Below are positions 1-7,017 of a DNA stretch of 8,780 bases, in pieces. Origin of the DNA: Gemmatimonadota bacterium. Lineage in GTDB: Bacteria > Gemmatimonadota > Gemmatimonadetes > Longimicrobiales > Gaopeijiaceae. Positions within the stretch are counted from its first letter, which is position 1; each line of letters opens with the position of its first letter. Location of the stretch: positions 1 to 8,780 of the forward strand of contig JAHHMJ010000612.1 of assembly GCA_018678395.1 (NCBI GenBank), read 5' to 3'. Made by a program: the position numbers and the translations under genes. A model generated the notes under the pieces. That model was not told the origin of the DNA. It searched no databases and was given only the letters and a program-made list of their open reading frames with translations.

Positions 1-2
1 CC

Positions 3-1634
3 GGGCCGCCCGGATCGGCCCGCGCGGTCGTAGCGTCCTACGACGGGGGGGCCGCCACCGCGTCGAAGGTCGCGAACATGCTTTCCAGCGCCGGTTACGA
101 GCTCCTCTCGCTGGACGCCTCCGTGGATGCGATGCGACAGTACACGAATCTCGGCGCGCTCTATCTCGATACGCACGGTACGGCGGCGATTCGTCCACGG
201 AGGCGTGCCGACGGGACGCTCGACACCAGCGAGCAGGTTTTCGCCCTCGAGACCGCGACGAAGGTGCGGGGTCTCAACCTCAGCGCGTACACGACCGAAC
301 TCGAATCGGGTGTGCTGACCTACCTGAGCAGCGTGAATGCCGACGGTACCACGACGTCGAAGCTCGCCATCACCGAGCGGTTCATCGCCGCTCATTGGAG
401 CTTCGCCGACGGAGTGGTCATGGTTCACGCCTGTTACGCGGGCGCGGGGCCCTTCACCCAGGGCGGGCTCGATCTGGACCCGACGATTCTGCAGTTGGCG
501 ACCCTGGGCGCGGGCGCGGATGTCTTCGTGTCCTTCGACCACCTGACCTGGGCGTCGTATGCGGAGCCCAGCATCGTGTTCTTCTGGGACCGCCTGCTCG
601 GAGCCGACACCTACGACCGGAAGGATCCCCCGCTGCGGCCTTTCCCCGTGCCGGAAGTCCAGGCGGCGATGGGGACGGAGGGGCTTCTGGAGTTCACCCG
701 TCCGAATATGAGCTTCCTGGGCATCGGAATCGGGGGAAACACCGTGAACGTGACCTTCGACGGTGGGAGCGAGCAGACCACGCTGGCCCCGAGCATTCGC
801 GAAATCGACATGGTCGATGACGTCGCTCAGGGTGATGGCACGCTGACCGCTCACGGCTGGTTCGGCGATCGGCAGGGGACCGTCGAGGTCGAGGGTACAT
901 CGGTGACCGTGCAGAGCTGGTCGCCCGAGACCGTCGTGGCCCGTGTGCCCTTCGAGGCCTCCGGGTCGGCGGGGCCCATCGTCGTGAAGACGCCCGATGA
1001 CATCGAGAGCAACGAGGTCCCGCTTACGGAGTGGCGAGGCACCCTCACGGCCACGACCGACCTGGTCGGCAACGTCCAGGCTCAGGCCGAAGTCGACTTC
1101 CGCTTCCGGGCCGATGTGCATGGCTTCCGGACCTCTGCGACGGGCGACCCCCAGAACCGGATCGTGGACGTGTACATGAACCCGGCGTCGAGTGGCACCA
1201 GTCGGGGGTCCGGGAGTCACACCTATTCGGATGGCAGCACGTTGTCGGCGAGCGGCTCGTACGACCTTCGGATCCTGAACAAGGCCGAAATCGACAGCCG
1301 CATCGTCCCCCCGACCAGCAGCGTCCTGGGGGCCACCATCCAGTTGCGCCCCGATGCCGGTGAAGCCGAGATCTGCGTGATTCTCTGGGGCGAGGTGGAC
1401 GTCGCCTCGGATGCATCGCCCCCGCAGCGTACCGTGCTCGTGTACGGGTCGGCGCCGTTCCTCGTCCAGGGAGGCAGTCTGGGGCTCTTCGGGTGCGCAA
1501 CGGTGAGCATGGACCGCTCGAGCTTCCGGATCGACTCGTTCAGCAAGGAGTTCCAGTCGGACGACGTCACCTATCGCATCGAATGGACGGAGATGATCCC
1601 CTTCGCCGCGCCCGACGGCCGGACGGCAGGATGA
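3..1634 (+). CDS. Caspase-fold (clan CD-like) putative peptidase with IPT/TIG domain, 5' end outside window
   Basis: The frame is open from the window edge, and the codons before the first Met (at 78) read as plausible protein (ARAVVASYDGGAATASKVAN), so the gene probably starts upstream. Counting from the Met at 78, 'LYLDTHG' (His33) and 'VMVHACYAGAG' (Cys119) each end a hydrophobic strand. Their order and ~86-residue spacing fit the His-Cys dyad of clan CD folds (caspase, gingipain, CHAT). Residues ~238-316 look like an IPT/TIG domain: 'GTLTAHGWFGDRQGTVEV', 'VQSWSPETVVARVP', then 'GPIVVKT' and 'SNEVPL'. Residues ~320-518 are beta-rich and Ser/Gly/Thr-rich and I do not recognise them. IPT/TIG domains are usual in secreted or surface proteins, so an exported peptidase or peptidase-like protein is inferred; any signal peptide would lie off the window. 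The stop (TGA, 1632-1634) overlaps an ATG. Protease activity is unproven, because the fold call rests on two short motifs. Confidence 0.72.
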   Translation, partial: GPPGSARAVVASYDGGAATASKVANMLSSAGYELLSLDASVDAMRQYTNLGALYLDTHGTAAIRPRRRADGTLDTSEQVFALETATKVRGLNLSAYTTELESGVLTYLSSVNADGTTTSKLAITERFIAAHWSFADGVVMVHACYAGAGPFTQGGLDLDPTILQLATLGAGADVFVSFDHLTWASYAEPSIVFFWDRLLGADTYDRKDPPLRPFPVPEVQAAMGTEGLLEFTRPNMSFLGIGIGGNTVNVTFDGGSEQTTLAPSIREIDMVDDVAQGDGTLTAHGWFGDRQGTVEVEGTSVTVQSWSPETVVARVPFEASGSAGPIVVKTPDDIESNEVPLTEWRGTLTATTDLVGNVQAQAEVDFRFRADVHGFRTSATGDPQNRIVDVYMNPASSGTSRGSGSHTYSDGSTLSASGSYDLRILNKAEIDSRIVPPTSSVLGATIQLRPDAGEAEICVILWGEVDVASDASPPQRTVLVYGSAPFLVQGGSLGLFGCATVSMDRSSFRIDSFSKEFQSDDVTYRIEWTEMIPFAAPDGRTAG

Positions 1635-1677
1635 CCGACGCGGCCCGGGAGCGGTCGCCCACGTCGCCGGCACGCCC

Positions 1678-2517
1678 GTGAGCGCTCCCTTCGACTACGG
1701 GCGGCGCAGTCGGGACTATGCGGTTCACCGCCATGGGCCGCCCAGCGAGATCTACGAGCGGCTGGCGAAGTGGATCGACTTTCGGGGTGCCGAGGTGCTG
1801 GACGTGGCCACAGGACCGGGCACCGTGGCGTTCGACCTGGCGCGCCGAGGCGCGACCGTGACCGGGGTCGACATGTCCGAGGCGCAGGTCGAGGCGGCTC
1901 GGGTGCGAGCCGCCGAGTTGGGCCTCGACGGTTACACGTCGTTCCGGGTGGCGCGGGCGGAGGACACGCGTGAGCCCGAAGCGTCCTTCGACGTGGTGAC
2001 GGCGGGCCAATCCTGGCACTGGTTCGACGGACCGACCGTCGCCGGCGAAGCGCGGCGCGTCCTCCGTCCGGGGGGCACCCTGGCGATCATCGCCTACTCC
2101 TACCTGGCCGCGCACTCGGACGTCGCGGGCGACAGCGAGTCGTTGATCCTCGAGTACAATCCCGGCTGGACCATGGCCGGATGGACGGGGCTCTTCCCGC
2201 AGTGGGTCGAGCACGTGATCCAGGGCGGGATGGAGTTCGTCGAGCAGTTCTGCTGGGACTACGACGAGCTCTATTCACATGAGGACTGGCGGGGACGGAT
2301 TCGCACGTGCAACGGCGTGGGGTCCGGAGGGATGTCGGCCGAAGACGTCGAGGCCTTCGACGCCGCCCACGAGGCGATGCTCCGGGAACGCTACCCGGAC
2401 CCGGTGCCGATCCGCCATCGGCTCTGGTGCGTCGTCGCCCGCCGGGACGACACCTGGCGACGGAATCAGGTGCACGTCGGATCCGGGCACGGACGGCGCT
2501 CCACGGGGCCCAGATAG
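1678..2517 (+). CDS. Class I SAM-dependent methyltransferase (Methyltransf_11 type)
   Basis: This 279-residue protein has a clear Rossmann-type SAM-binding core. Motif I is 'VLDVATGPGT' (residues 40-49), the acidic residue ending strand 2 is Asp65 in 'VTGVDMS', 'ARAED' (92-96) is the adenine-contact region, 'FDVVTAGQSWHWFD' (104-117) is motif IV, and 'RVLRPGG' (127-133) is the usual post-motif loop. The 'HWFD' signature and the N-terminal 'FDYGRRSRDYAVHRHGPP' resemble the small-molecule methyltransferase group that includes trans-aconitate methyltransferase and UbiE-like enzymes. The substrate cannot be read from sequence. The start is GTG at 1678; no in-frame Met lies upstream before the neighbouring gene and the conserved N-terminal motif begins at once, but no good Shine-Dalgarno precedes it. 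The GTG overlaps the stop of a 16-codon open frame (1631-1681), so translational coupling to the upstream gene is possible. The last ~17 codons overlap the converging kinase-fusion gene; family similarity appears to end near 'LWCVVARR'. Confidence 0.85.
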   Translation: MSAPFDYGRRSRDYAVHRHGPPSEIYERLAKWIDFRGAEVLDVATGPGTVAFDLARRGATVTGVDMSEAQVEAARVRAAELGLDGYTSFRVARAEDTREPEASFDVVTAGQSWHWFDGPTVAGEARRVLRPGGTLAIIAYSYLAAHSDVAGDSESLILEYNPGWTMAGWTGLFPQWVEHVIQGGMEFVEQFCWDYDELYSHEDWRGRIRTCNGVGSGGMSAEDVEAFDAAHEAMLRERYPDPVPIRHRLWCVVARRDDTWRRNQVHVGSGHGRRSTGPR

Positions 2518-5510
2518 GTGTCCAGCCAGTCCAGGACGTCGCGAATGAAGTCGGCTCGGGGCGGGATGTGGTCGGTGTCGTAGAGCCGCAACGCCTTGTC
2601 GGCCGCCGGGGTCCCGAGGGCGTCGAACGTGGGCTGGATGCCCTTGTCCAGAAGGAACATGGTGTCGTAGCGGCCGCTGATCATCAGGGTGGGCGGCCGA
2701 ACCCGGCTCACGTAATTCCAGGGATCCACCTCGGGCCGGCTGGTAAATGCCGTGGGAATACCCCCCGCGAGCAGGATGTTGGCCCGGACGCGCTCGTCTA
2801 CGGCGGGGATCACGGTGCCCATGACGCCACCCCAGCTCATCCCGTAGAAGGCCAGCCGGCTCATGTCGATGTCGTCGCGGGTCTCGAGGTAGTCCAGGGA
2901 GCGCATGAAGTCCTGCACCAGCTCCACGGCGTAGTCGGAATAGGCCCGGGTCGCCGTTCCCATGTGGATGGGAACAAAGGTCGGATCGAAGCGATGGAAG
3001 GTCCCCTGGTAGGTGGGATAGGACACCGCGCGTCCGGCCGCGGGGAGGAAGGAGAGGAAGGTGTTGAATTCGAGCCAGTCCTCGAGGTGGTCCCGGTCTC
3101 CGCCCGCCAGCGCCTGAGATCCCGGGAAGTAGACCACGATCGAGTAGGGTGGCTCCACATCCCGGGGCAGGTGCAGGTATCCGGAGACGCGCTCGTCGTC
3201 GTAGGCGGCGCGGAAGCTGACGCGCTCCCGAATCCACCCGCGTGGCGACTCCTCCCTGGATTCCACGCTCGCGTCGAGGGGTGTGGCGTCGTATTCGAAC
3301 TGCGCCGCATAGATCCGGAAGATCTCCTCGGATACGGGGTCCTCGGAGCGGAGGTCGCGCGGCACGCCGAGGGTGAACGGTTCGAAGAACTGCTCCGGCA
3401 CCGCGTCCCGATCCGGAATGTGTGCCAACCGGAAGCCGTTCTGGGGCGACCGGTCGAGGGGGGGCAGCGTTGCGACGTTGTAGAGGGCGTAGGGGTTGTC
3501 GTTCCAGGCACCGCCCCGGATCACCCGACCGGCAACGGCCTCGTTCCAGCACCACTCGCGGACGTTGCCCGCCATGTCGAAGGTGCCGAAGGCCGAGAGG
3601 CTCGGGCGACTGCCCACGGCGACCGGCCCGGGTTCGTCGAAATTGCTGAACGGCGCCAAGGCGGTCATACCGCCCAGCTGGAACCATCGCAGTAGCGGCG
3701 TTCTCCGCCCGCTGGCCACCGCCCAGTGCACCGCGGTCGGAAGGCTCGCACCGGCCCACTCGGCGTACGCGGCGGCCTCGTACCAGCTCACGCCGGCCAC
3801 CGGGTGTTCGGCGCGCCCCGGCGGGTAGCTGCCACCTTCCCACGTCGCCGGGCCGGAAAGCCCGCTGCCATCGACGAATCGGGCCATCCCGTCAGCCCAA
3901 CTGAGGGCCCGCCCGCCCTCCCGGAAGACGTGTGTCCAGAACTCGGGGCGACGGTAGCCCCCTGCGTCCAGGAAGGCCTTGAATTCCCGATTGGTGACCT
4001 CGTGTCGCCCGACGAAGAAGTCCGGAAGAGATCCCTGAGGCCCGTCTCCGCCCGGCACGCGGACCATGTCTTCGGGGATCGTTCCCGCGGGATCCAGCGT
4101 CCGTACCAGATTGTTGGCCACGACTCCGTTGGCGTCGGGTGAGAGATCCCACGACGAGTCCACCGCGCGGACGGGCTCGAATCCGTCTTTCTCGAGCCGC
4201 CATCGAAGAACGTCGATGGGTACCCGGACGCTCTCCAGGGGGGTGGTGCCCACGAGCGTCCAGGGTCCATCGGGTTGGTCGTAGGGCTTGTGGTACACAC
4301 GAGCCCCGTCGGGCGTCGTGACCACGTCGATGTCGAGGGAAACGAGGGCGGCGAGTTCATCGAGCTCCGGGTCCTCGCCCAGGATCGCCTGGGCCTCCTG
4401 CACGAGACGGTACGGTTGCGCCATGTCGCGGAAGAGGTCGTTCTGGGCGATCATCTCGCGGACTGCGGGAAGGACCTCCTCCCGCACGTGGCGGGCCTCG
4501 GCCCGCCGTTGGGCCGACCACGCAGTCAGCAGGCCGAGCGCGAGAACGAGCGCCACGGCAGGAACCGCAGCTGCGGGTCGTCGAAGTTGCCGCACCAGCG
4601 CGCGCAGGTCCGCATACCCCGATGCGCGAGCGAGAGCGTCCGTGCGGTAGGCCCGCAGATCCGCCAGCATCTCGGAGGCGGACCTGTAGCGTCGGGCGGG
4701 ATCCTTCTGCAGGGCCCGGTCCAGGATCCGTTGGAGTTCCTGCGGGACGGGCCGCGCGAGGTCCTCCGGGAAGTCCGGTTCCTCGAAGAGGATGTGGTGG
4801 AGGACCACCGGGTCGCTGCTGCCTCGGAAGGGCAGCAGACCGGAAAGCATCTCGTAGAGCACCACCCCGGTCGACCACAGGTCGGCGCGAGCATCGATCG
4901 TCTCACCGGACACCTGCTCCGGTGCCATGTAGGCGAGGGTCCCGGGGGTTTCGTGTGCCCGGGTCACCGTCGGTCCTCCACGCACCTTGGCGAGGCCGAA
5001 GTCCAGGATCTTCGCCTGTACCTTCTCCGTTACCAGGATGTTGGCGCTCTTGATGTCTCGATGCACGATTCCGTGGGCGTGCGCCTCTTCCAGCCCCTCG
5101 AGCACCTGCTCTGCGATCGACACGATCCGCTCGATCGACAGACGATCCTCGGCTACGGCGTCCTCGAGCGTCCGCCCTTCGAGGTACTCCATGGCGATGA
5201 AGGGCCGGCCTCCCGATTCGCCGCCTCTCCCTGTGCCGACTGCGTCGGAGTCGAGAATCGTACCGTCGTCGATGAGGGCGACCCCGACCTCGTGGATCAC
5301 GCAGATGTTGGGGTGGGAGAGCGCCGCCGCCGCTCGCGCCTCGATGAGGAATCGGACGCGCGCGTCCGGATCGTCGGCCAGATCCGGAGGGAGGAACTTC
5401 AACGCCACCCGTCGTCGGAGGGTGGTGTCCTCGGCGAGATAGACCTCGCCCATGCCCCCTTGGCCGATCTTCTCCAGAACCCGGTAGTGACCGAACGTGC
5501 GTCCGATCAT
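2466..5510 (-). CDS. Membrane Ser/Thr protein kinase fused to PEGA, FGE-like and alpha/beta-hydrolase domains
   Basis: A 1014-residue multidomain protein. Kinase (~9-280): glycine loop G16-x-G18-x-x-G21, Lys38, alphaC Glu57, HRD Asp152, Asn157, DFG Asp170, APE Glu198, all present, so an active RD-type Hanks kinase is expected. A single hydrophobic helix (~313-331) follows. Residues ~391-449 look like a PEGA domain ('VTTPDGARV', 'VGTTPLESVRVP', 'RLEKDGFEP'). Residues ~478-697 are an FGE-sulfatase/SUMF1-like module ('GRHEVTNREFKAFLDAGG', 'HPVAGVSWYEAAAYAEW', 'GNVREW', 'RGGAW', 'NGFR') whose only Cys is 654, so formylglycine-forming chemistry is unlikely. Residues ~731-1003 are an alpha/beta hydrolase: elbow G-M-S892-W-G, Asp949 in 'SGRYD', His981 in 'DTDH', closest in style to S9-like peptidases or acyl esterases. 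The start is ATG 5510 because AAAGGAG ends 8 nt before it; the GTG at 5519 lies within that site. With the kinase inside, the C-terminal modules would be outside the membrane. The 3' end overlaps the methyltransferase. Confidence 0.93.
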   Translation of the reverse strand: MIGRTFGHYRVLEKIGQGGMGEVYLAEDTTLRRRVALKFLPPDLADDPDARVRFLIEARAAAALSHPNICVIHEVGVALIDDGTILDSDAVGTGRGGESGGRPFIAMEYLEGRTLEDAVAEDRLSIERIVSIAEQVLEGLEEAHAHGIVHRDIKSANILVTEKVQAKILDFGLAKVRGGPTVTRAHETPGTLAYMAPEQVSGETIDARADLWSTGVVLYEMLSGLLPFRGSSDPVVLHHILFEEPDFPEDLARPVPQELQRILDRALQKDPARRYRSASEMLADLRAYRTDALARASGYADLRALVRQLRRPAAAVPAVALVLALGLLTAWSAQRRAEARHVREEVLPAVREMIAQNDLFRDMAQPYRLVQEAQAILGEDPELDELAALVSLDIDVVTTPDGARVYHKPYDQPDGPWTLVGTTPLESVRVPIDVLRWRLEKDGFEPVRAVDSSWDLSPDANGVVANNLVRTLDPAGTIPEDMVRVPGGDGPQGSLPDFFVGRHEVTNREFKAFLDAGGYRRPEFWTHVFREGGRALSWADGMARFVDGSGLSGPATWEGGSYPPGRAEHPVAGVSWYEAAAYAEWAGASLPTAVHWAVASGRRTPLLRWFQLGGMTALAPFSNFDEPGPVAVGSRPSLSAFGTFDMAGNVREWCWNEAVAGRVIRGGAWNDNPYALYNVATLPPLDRSPQNGFRLAHIPDRDAVPEQFFEPFTLGVPRDLRSEDPVSEEIFRIYAAQFEYDATPLDASVESREESPRGWIRERVSFRAAYDDERVSGYLHLPRDVEPPYSIVVYFPGSQALAGGDRDHLEDWLEFNTFLSFLPAAGRAVSYPTYQGTFHRFDPTFVPIHMGTATRAYSDYAVELVQDFMRSLDYLETRDDIDMSRLAFYGMSWGGVMGTVIPAVDERVRANILLAGGIPTAFTSRPEVDPWNYVSRVRPPTLMISGRYDTMFLLDKGIQPTFDALGTPAADKALRLYDTDHIPPRADFIRDVLDWLDTYLGPVERRPCPDPTCT

Positions 5511-5511
5511 G

Positions 5512-5525
5512 GCCCCCACTCCTTT
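5512..5525 (-). promoter_or_regulatory. Ribosome binding site that decides the start of the kinase fusion
   Basis: On the minus strand the sequence reads AAAGGAG-TGGGGGCC-ATG, a near-ideal Shine-Dalgarno with 8-nt spacing to the ATG at 5510. The alternative GTG at 5519-5517 uses the last G of AAAGGAG as its first base, so it cannot be served by this site. Confidence 0.8.
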
Positions 5526-5540
5526 GGCCCGTGGGTCGGG

Positions 5541-5576
5541 CAGGGCTCGCCCTCACTAAGTGGACCCGTTTGTCAA
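5541..5576 (-). promoter_or_regulatory. Promoter-like -35 element and small inverted repeats upstream of the kinase fusion
   Basis: On the minus strand a perfect TTGACA hexamer lies at 5571-5576, about 60 nt before the kinase start. No convincing TATAAT-like hexamer is found 16-18 nt downstream, so a standard housekeeping promoter is not fully supported. Between it and the gene are a 9-bp odd palindrome, CACTTAGTG (5554-5562), and a small hairpin, AGGG-CGAG-CCCU (5542-5553). The palindrome could be an operator, but its 4-bp arms are short enough to arise by chance. Confidence 0.35.
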
Positions 5577-5651
5577 GATATGATGTGGGGGGACGGTTCG
5601 ACAGCGCCGCATGCCCTCCGAAGGCCGTCGGGGCCGGCGGCTGGAGGCCGG

Positions 5652-6197
5652 TCAGCCCTCGCCTGGCGGGAGGGGAGGGGCGTTCTTCGGCGGGGGCCGG
5701 AGGGTCTCCCGGTCGCCCCGCTCCGAGTGGCCGGCTCCCAGCGGGCGGTCCGCCGACATCTGCGCGACGGCCAGCTCCAGTTCAGCGGCGAACTCGACGG
5801 CGCGCAGCCGGTCCCTGCGCCGAATGCTCAGGACCAGCTCGGCAGGATGCTCCAACTCCAGGCCCTCGCCCCCGGCGAAGCGATCGAACGCCTTCAGATC
5901 GGCGGCGATGAGAACCACACGGGGCCGAAACCACCGACTCCACAGGTCGTCGGGGACTCGCGCACCGGCGACGGCCGATAGCGGAAGCACCACCTCCTCG
6001 ACGGCGTCGACTTCCCGCTCGGTCTTCATGCCGCTTCCGAGCTTCTGGGTGCTCAGGGCGCGCCGCCACTGCACGACCAGTCGTTCCCCGTCGAGCACCA
6101 GCAGGCCGTGGACCTGTTCGACCCGGGTGATCATCTGCCGGGAGGTGTACTCGTCTTCGGAGCGCTTCAGTTGGAAGGGCAGCGCGGCGTGCGGCAT
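5652..6197 (-). CDS. Uncharacterised small protein, possibly PH-like fold
   Basis: A 181-residue protein I do not recognise. Residues ~6-45 ('LPFQLKRSEDEY', 'RVEQVHGLLVLDGERLVVQWR') and ~65-100 ('VEEVVLPLSAVAGARVP', 'LWSRWFRPRVVLIAAD') alternate like beta strands. They are followed by 'AELVLSIRRRDRLRAVEFAAELELAVAQ' in two parts (~119-129 and ~130-146), a strand then an amphipathic helix. This strand-rich body with a closing helix, and an 'RRRDR..A..FA..L' pattern, is reminiscent of small bacterial PH-like domains, which is a suggestion only. The last ~30 residues are Pro/Gly/Arg-rich and probably disordered. No signal peptide or membrane segment is visible, so it is likely cytoplasmic. ATG at 6197 is the only start codon in its open frame (an in-frame TGA lies about 11 codons upstream) and a weak GGGGTG site precedes it. 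It lies 74 bp after tenA on the same strand and 141 bp before the kinase fusion, so co-transcription with tenA is plausible. Confidence 0.65.
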   Translation of the reverse strand: MPHAALPFQLKRSEDEYTSRQMITRVEQVHGLLVLDGERLVVQWRRALSTQKLGSGMKTEREVDAVEEVVLPLSAVAGARVPDDLWSRWFRPRVVLIAADLKAFDRFAGGEGLELEHPAELVLSIRRRDRLRAVEFAAELELAVAQMSADRPLGAGHSERGDRETLRPPPKNAPPLPPGEG

Positions 6198-6271
6198 GCG
6201 GGTGTCACCCCGGTTCGAGGATCCAGTCGTTCAGTGCGTAGTCAGGCGGGGCGTACCCAGGGGGCGCGCGA

Positions 6272-6946
6272 TCAGGGGAGCCAGCGCTCCCCCTTCCAGC
6301 ACATCTCCCAGAACGCCCATTCGTACCGAGACGATACCACGAAGATCTCCTCGACGCGGGCCCGTTTCTCGTCGGGGATACGGGCGCCGAGTCGATCGAC
6401 TTCTCGCTTCAGCCACTCCGTCGCCTCCGCGAACTCGTCCGACGCGTACATCTCGATCCAGTCCTCGTAGCGGGGATCGGGCGACGGCCCCGCCTGGCGC
6501 ATCCGCTGGGCGATGTGCAGGTAGCCCCACGAGCAGGGCAGCAGCGCAGCGAGCAGGTCGAGCGCATCTCCGTCGGCGGCCGTGCGCAGCAGGAAGTCCG
6601 TGTACGCCCGCGTCGTCGGCCACTTCTCGGCCTGCTCGAGCTCCGCGACCGCGATCCCGAATCGGGCCGCATACTGTCGGTGCAGCTCCATCTCGGTGTT
6701 GAGCGTGAGGTGCAGCACCTCGGCGTACCACGACATCGACTCCAGTCGATCGGCCTTGGTCACCGCCCACGCGAAGATGCGGGCGAAGTCCTTCAGGTAG
6801 AGGTAGTCCTGCACCACCCACCGAGCGAAGCGCTCCTCCTCGAGGGTGCCGTCGGCGATGCCGCGGACGAAGGGGTGCTCGAGCTGGGCGTCCCAGAGGG
6901 CGACCGCGGTGCGATGGAGGTGCGTCGAGAGCGGCGTGTCGTTCAT
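6272..6946 (-). CDS. tenA: TenA-family aminopyrimidine aminohydrolase / thiaminase II-like protein
   Basis: A 224-residue all-helical protein of the TenA/THI-4 (PQQC-like) family, of normal family length. Family enzymes hydrolyse aminopyrimidine thiamine-breakdown products to hydroxymethylpyrimidine (thiamine salvage), or thiamine itself. Visible signatures are 'HPFVRGIADGTL' (24-35), 'FARWVVQDYLYLKDFARIFA' (40-59) carrying Asp47 and Tyr50, Tyr115, the catalytic-type Cys138 in 'LLPCSWGY' with Tyr142, and Glu209 in 'SSRYEWAFWEMCW'. The presence of Cys138 places it in the Cys-containing (TenA_C) branch rather than TenA_E; residue roles are recalled from the Bacillus enzyme. The start is ATG at 6946 because the family similarity begins there. 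A GTG at 6991 would add 15 residues, but its GGAGG lies only 2 nt upstream and inside a hairpin. Neither start has an ideal Shine-Dalgarno. It follows the MATE gene on the same strand. I see no TPP riboswitch (no CUGAGA-type core) upstream. Confidence 0.9.
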   Translation of the reverse strand: MNDTPLSTHLHRTAVALWDAQLEHPFVRGIADGTLEEERFARWVVQDYLYLKDFARIFAWAVTKADRLESMSWYAEVLHLTLNTEMELHRQYAARFGIAVAELEQAEKWPTTRAYTDFLLRTAADGDALDLLAALLPCSWGYLHIAQRMRQAGPSPDPRYEDWIEMYASDEFAEATEWLKREVDRLGARIPDEKRARVEEIFVVSSRYEWAFWEMCWKGERWLP

Positions 6947-6971
6947 GGGGGTCGATCCATCATGGGATTCA

Positions 6972-6998
6972 GGAGGCCACGAGGAATCCACGGCCTCC
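6972..6998 (-). repeat. Inverted repeat (hairpin) between the MATE gene and tenA
   Basis: A perfect 7-bp inverted repeat, GGAGGCC (6992-6998 as read on the minus strand) and GGCCTCC (6972-6978), is separated by 13 nt. No T-tract follows on either strand, so it does not look like an intrinsic terminator. It could stabilise or process the intergenic RNA, or occlude the GGAGG before the GTG at 6991, which argues against that GTG as the tenA start. Confidence 0.45.
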
Positions 6999-7017
6999 GG
7001 ACGGTATTCGATCGTCC

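Noticed and set aside
2307..3695. 462-codon open frame on the plus strand
   Set aside because: It overlaps the methyltransferase end and runs antisense to the hydrolase and FGE-like domains, with no protein-like motif.
2275..3843. 522-codon minus-strand frame overlapping the kinase fusion
   Set aside because: It is an alternative frame within the same gene, Arg/Gly/Pro-rich and without domains. The fusion frame contains the conserved FGE and hydrolase motifs.
5586..5660. Terminator for the small protein gene before the kinase fusion
   Set aside because: Several GC-rich partial inverted repeats can be drawn, but none has a clean stem followed by a T-tract on the minus strand.
4275..5981. 568-codon open frame on the plus strand opposite the kinase and its upstream region
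   Set aside because: It lies mostly antisense to the clearly conserved kinase domain. Its translation is low-complexity Arg/Gly/His/Asp-rich with no domain pattern, as expected from a GC-bias shadow frame.
6208..6232. GGTTCGA, resembling a tRNA T-loop
   Set aside because: The flanks do not form a T-stem, and no acceptor, anticodon or D arm can be assembled around it.
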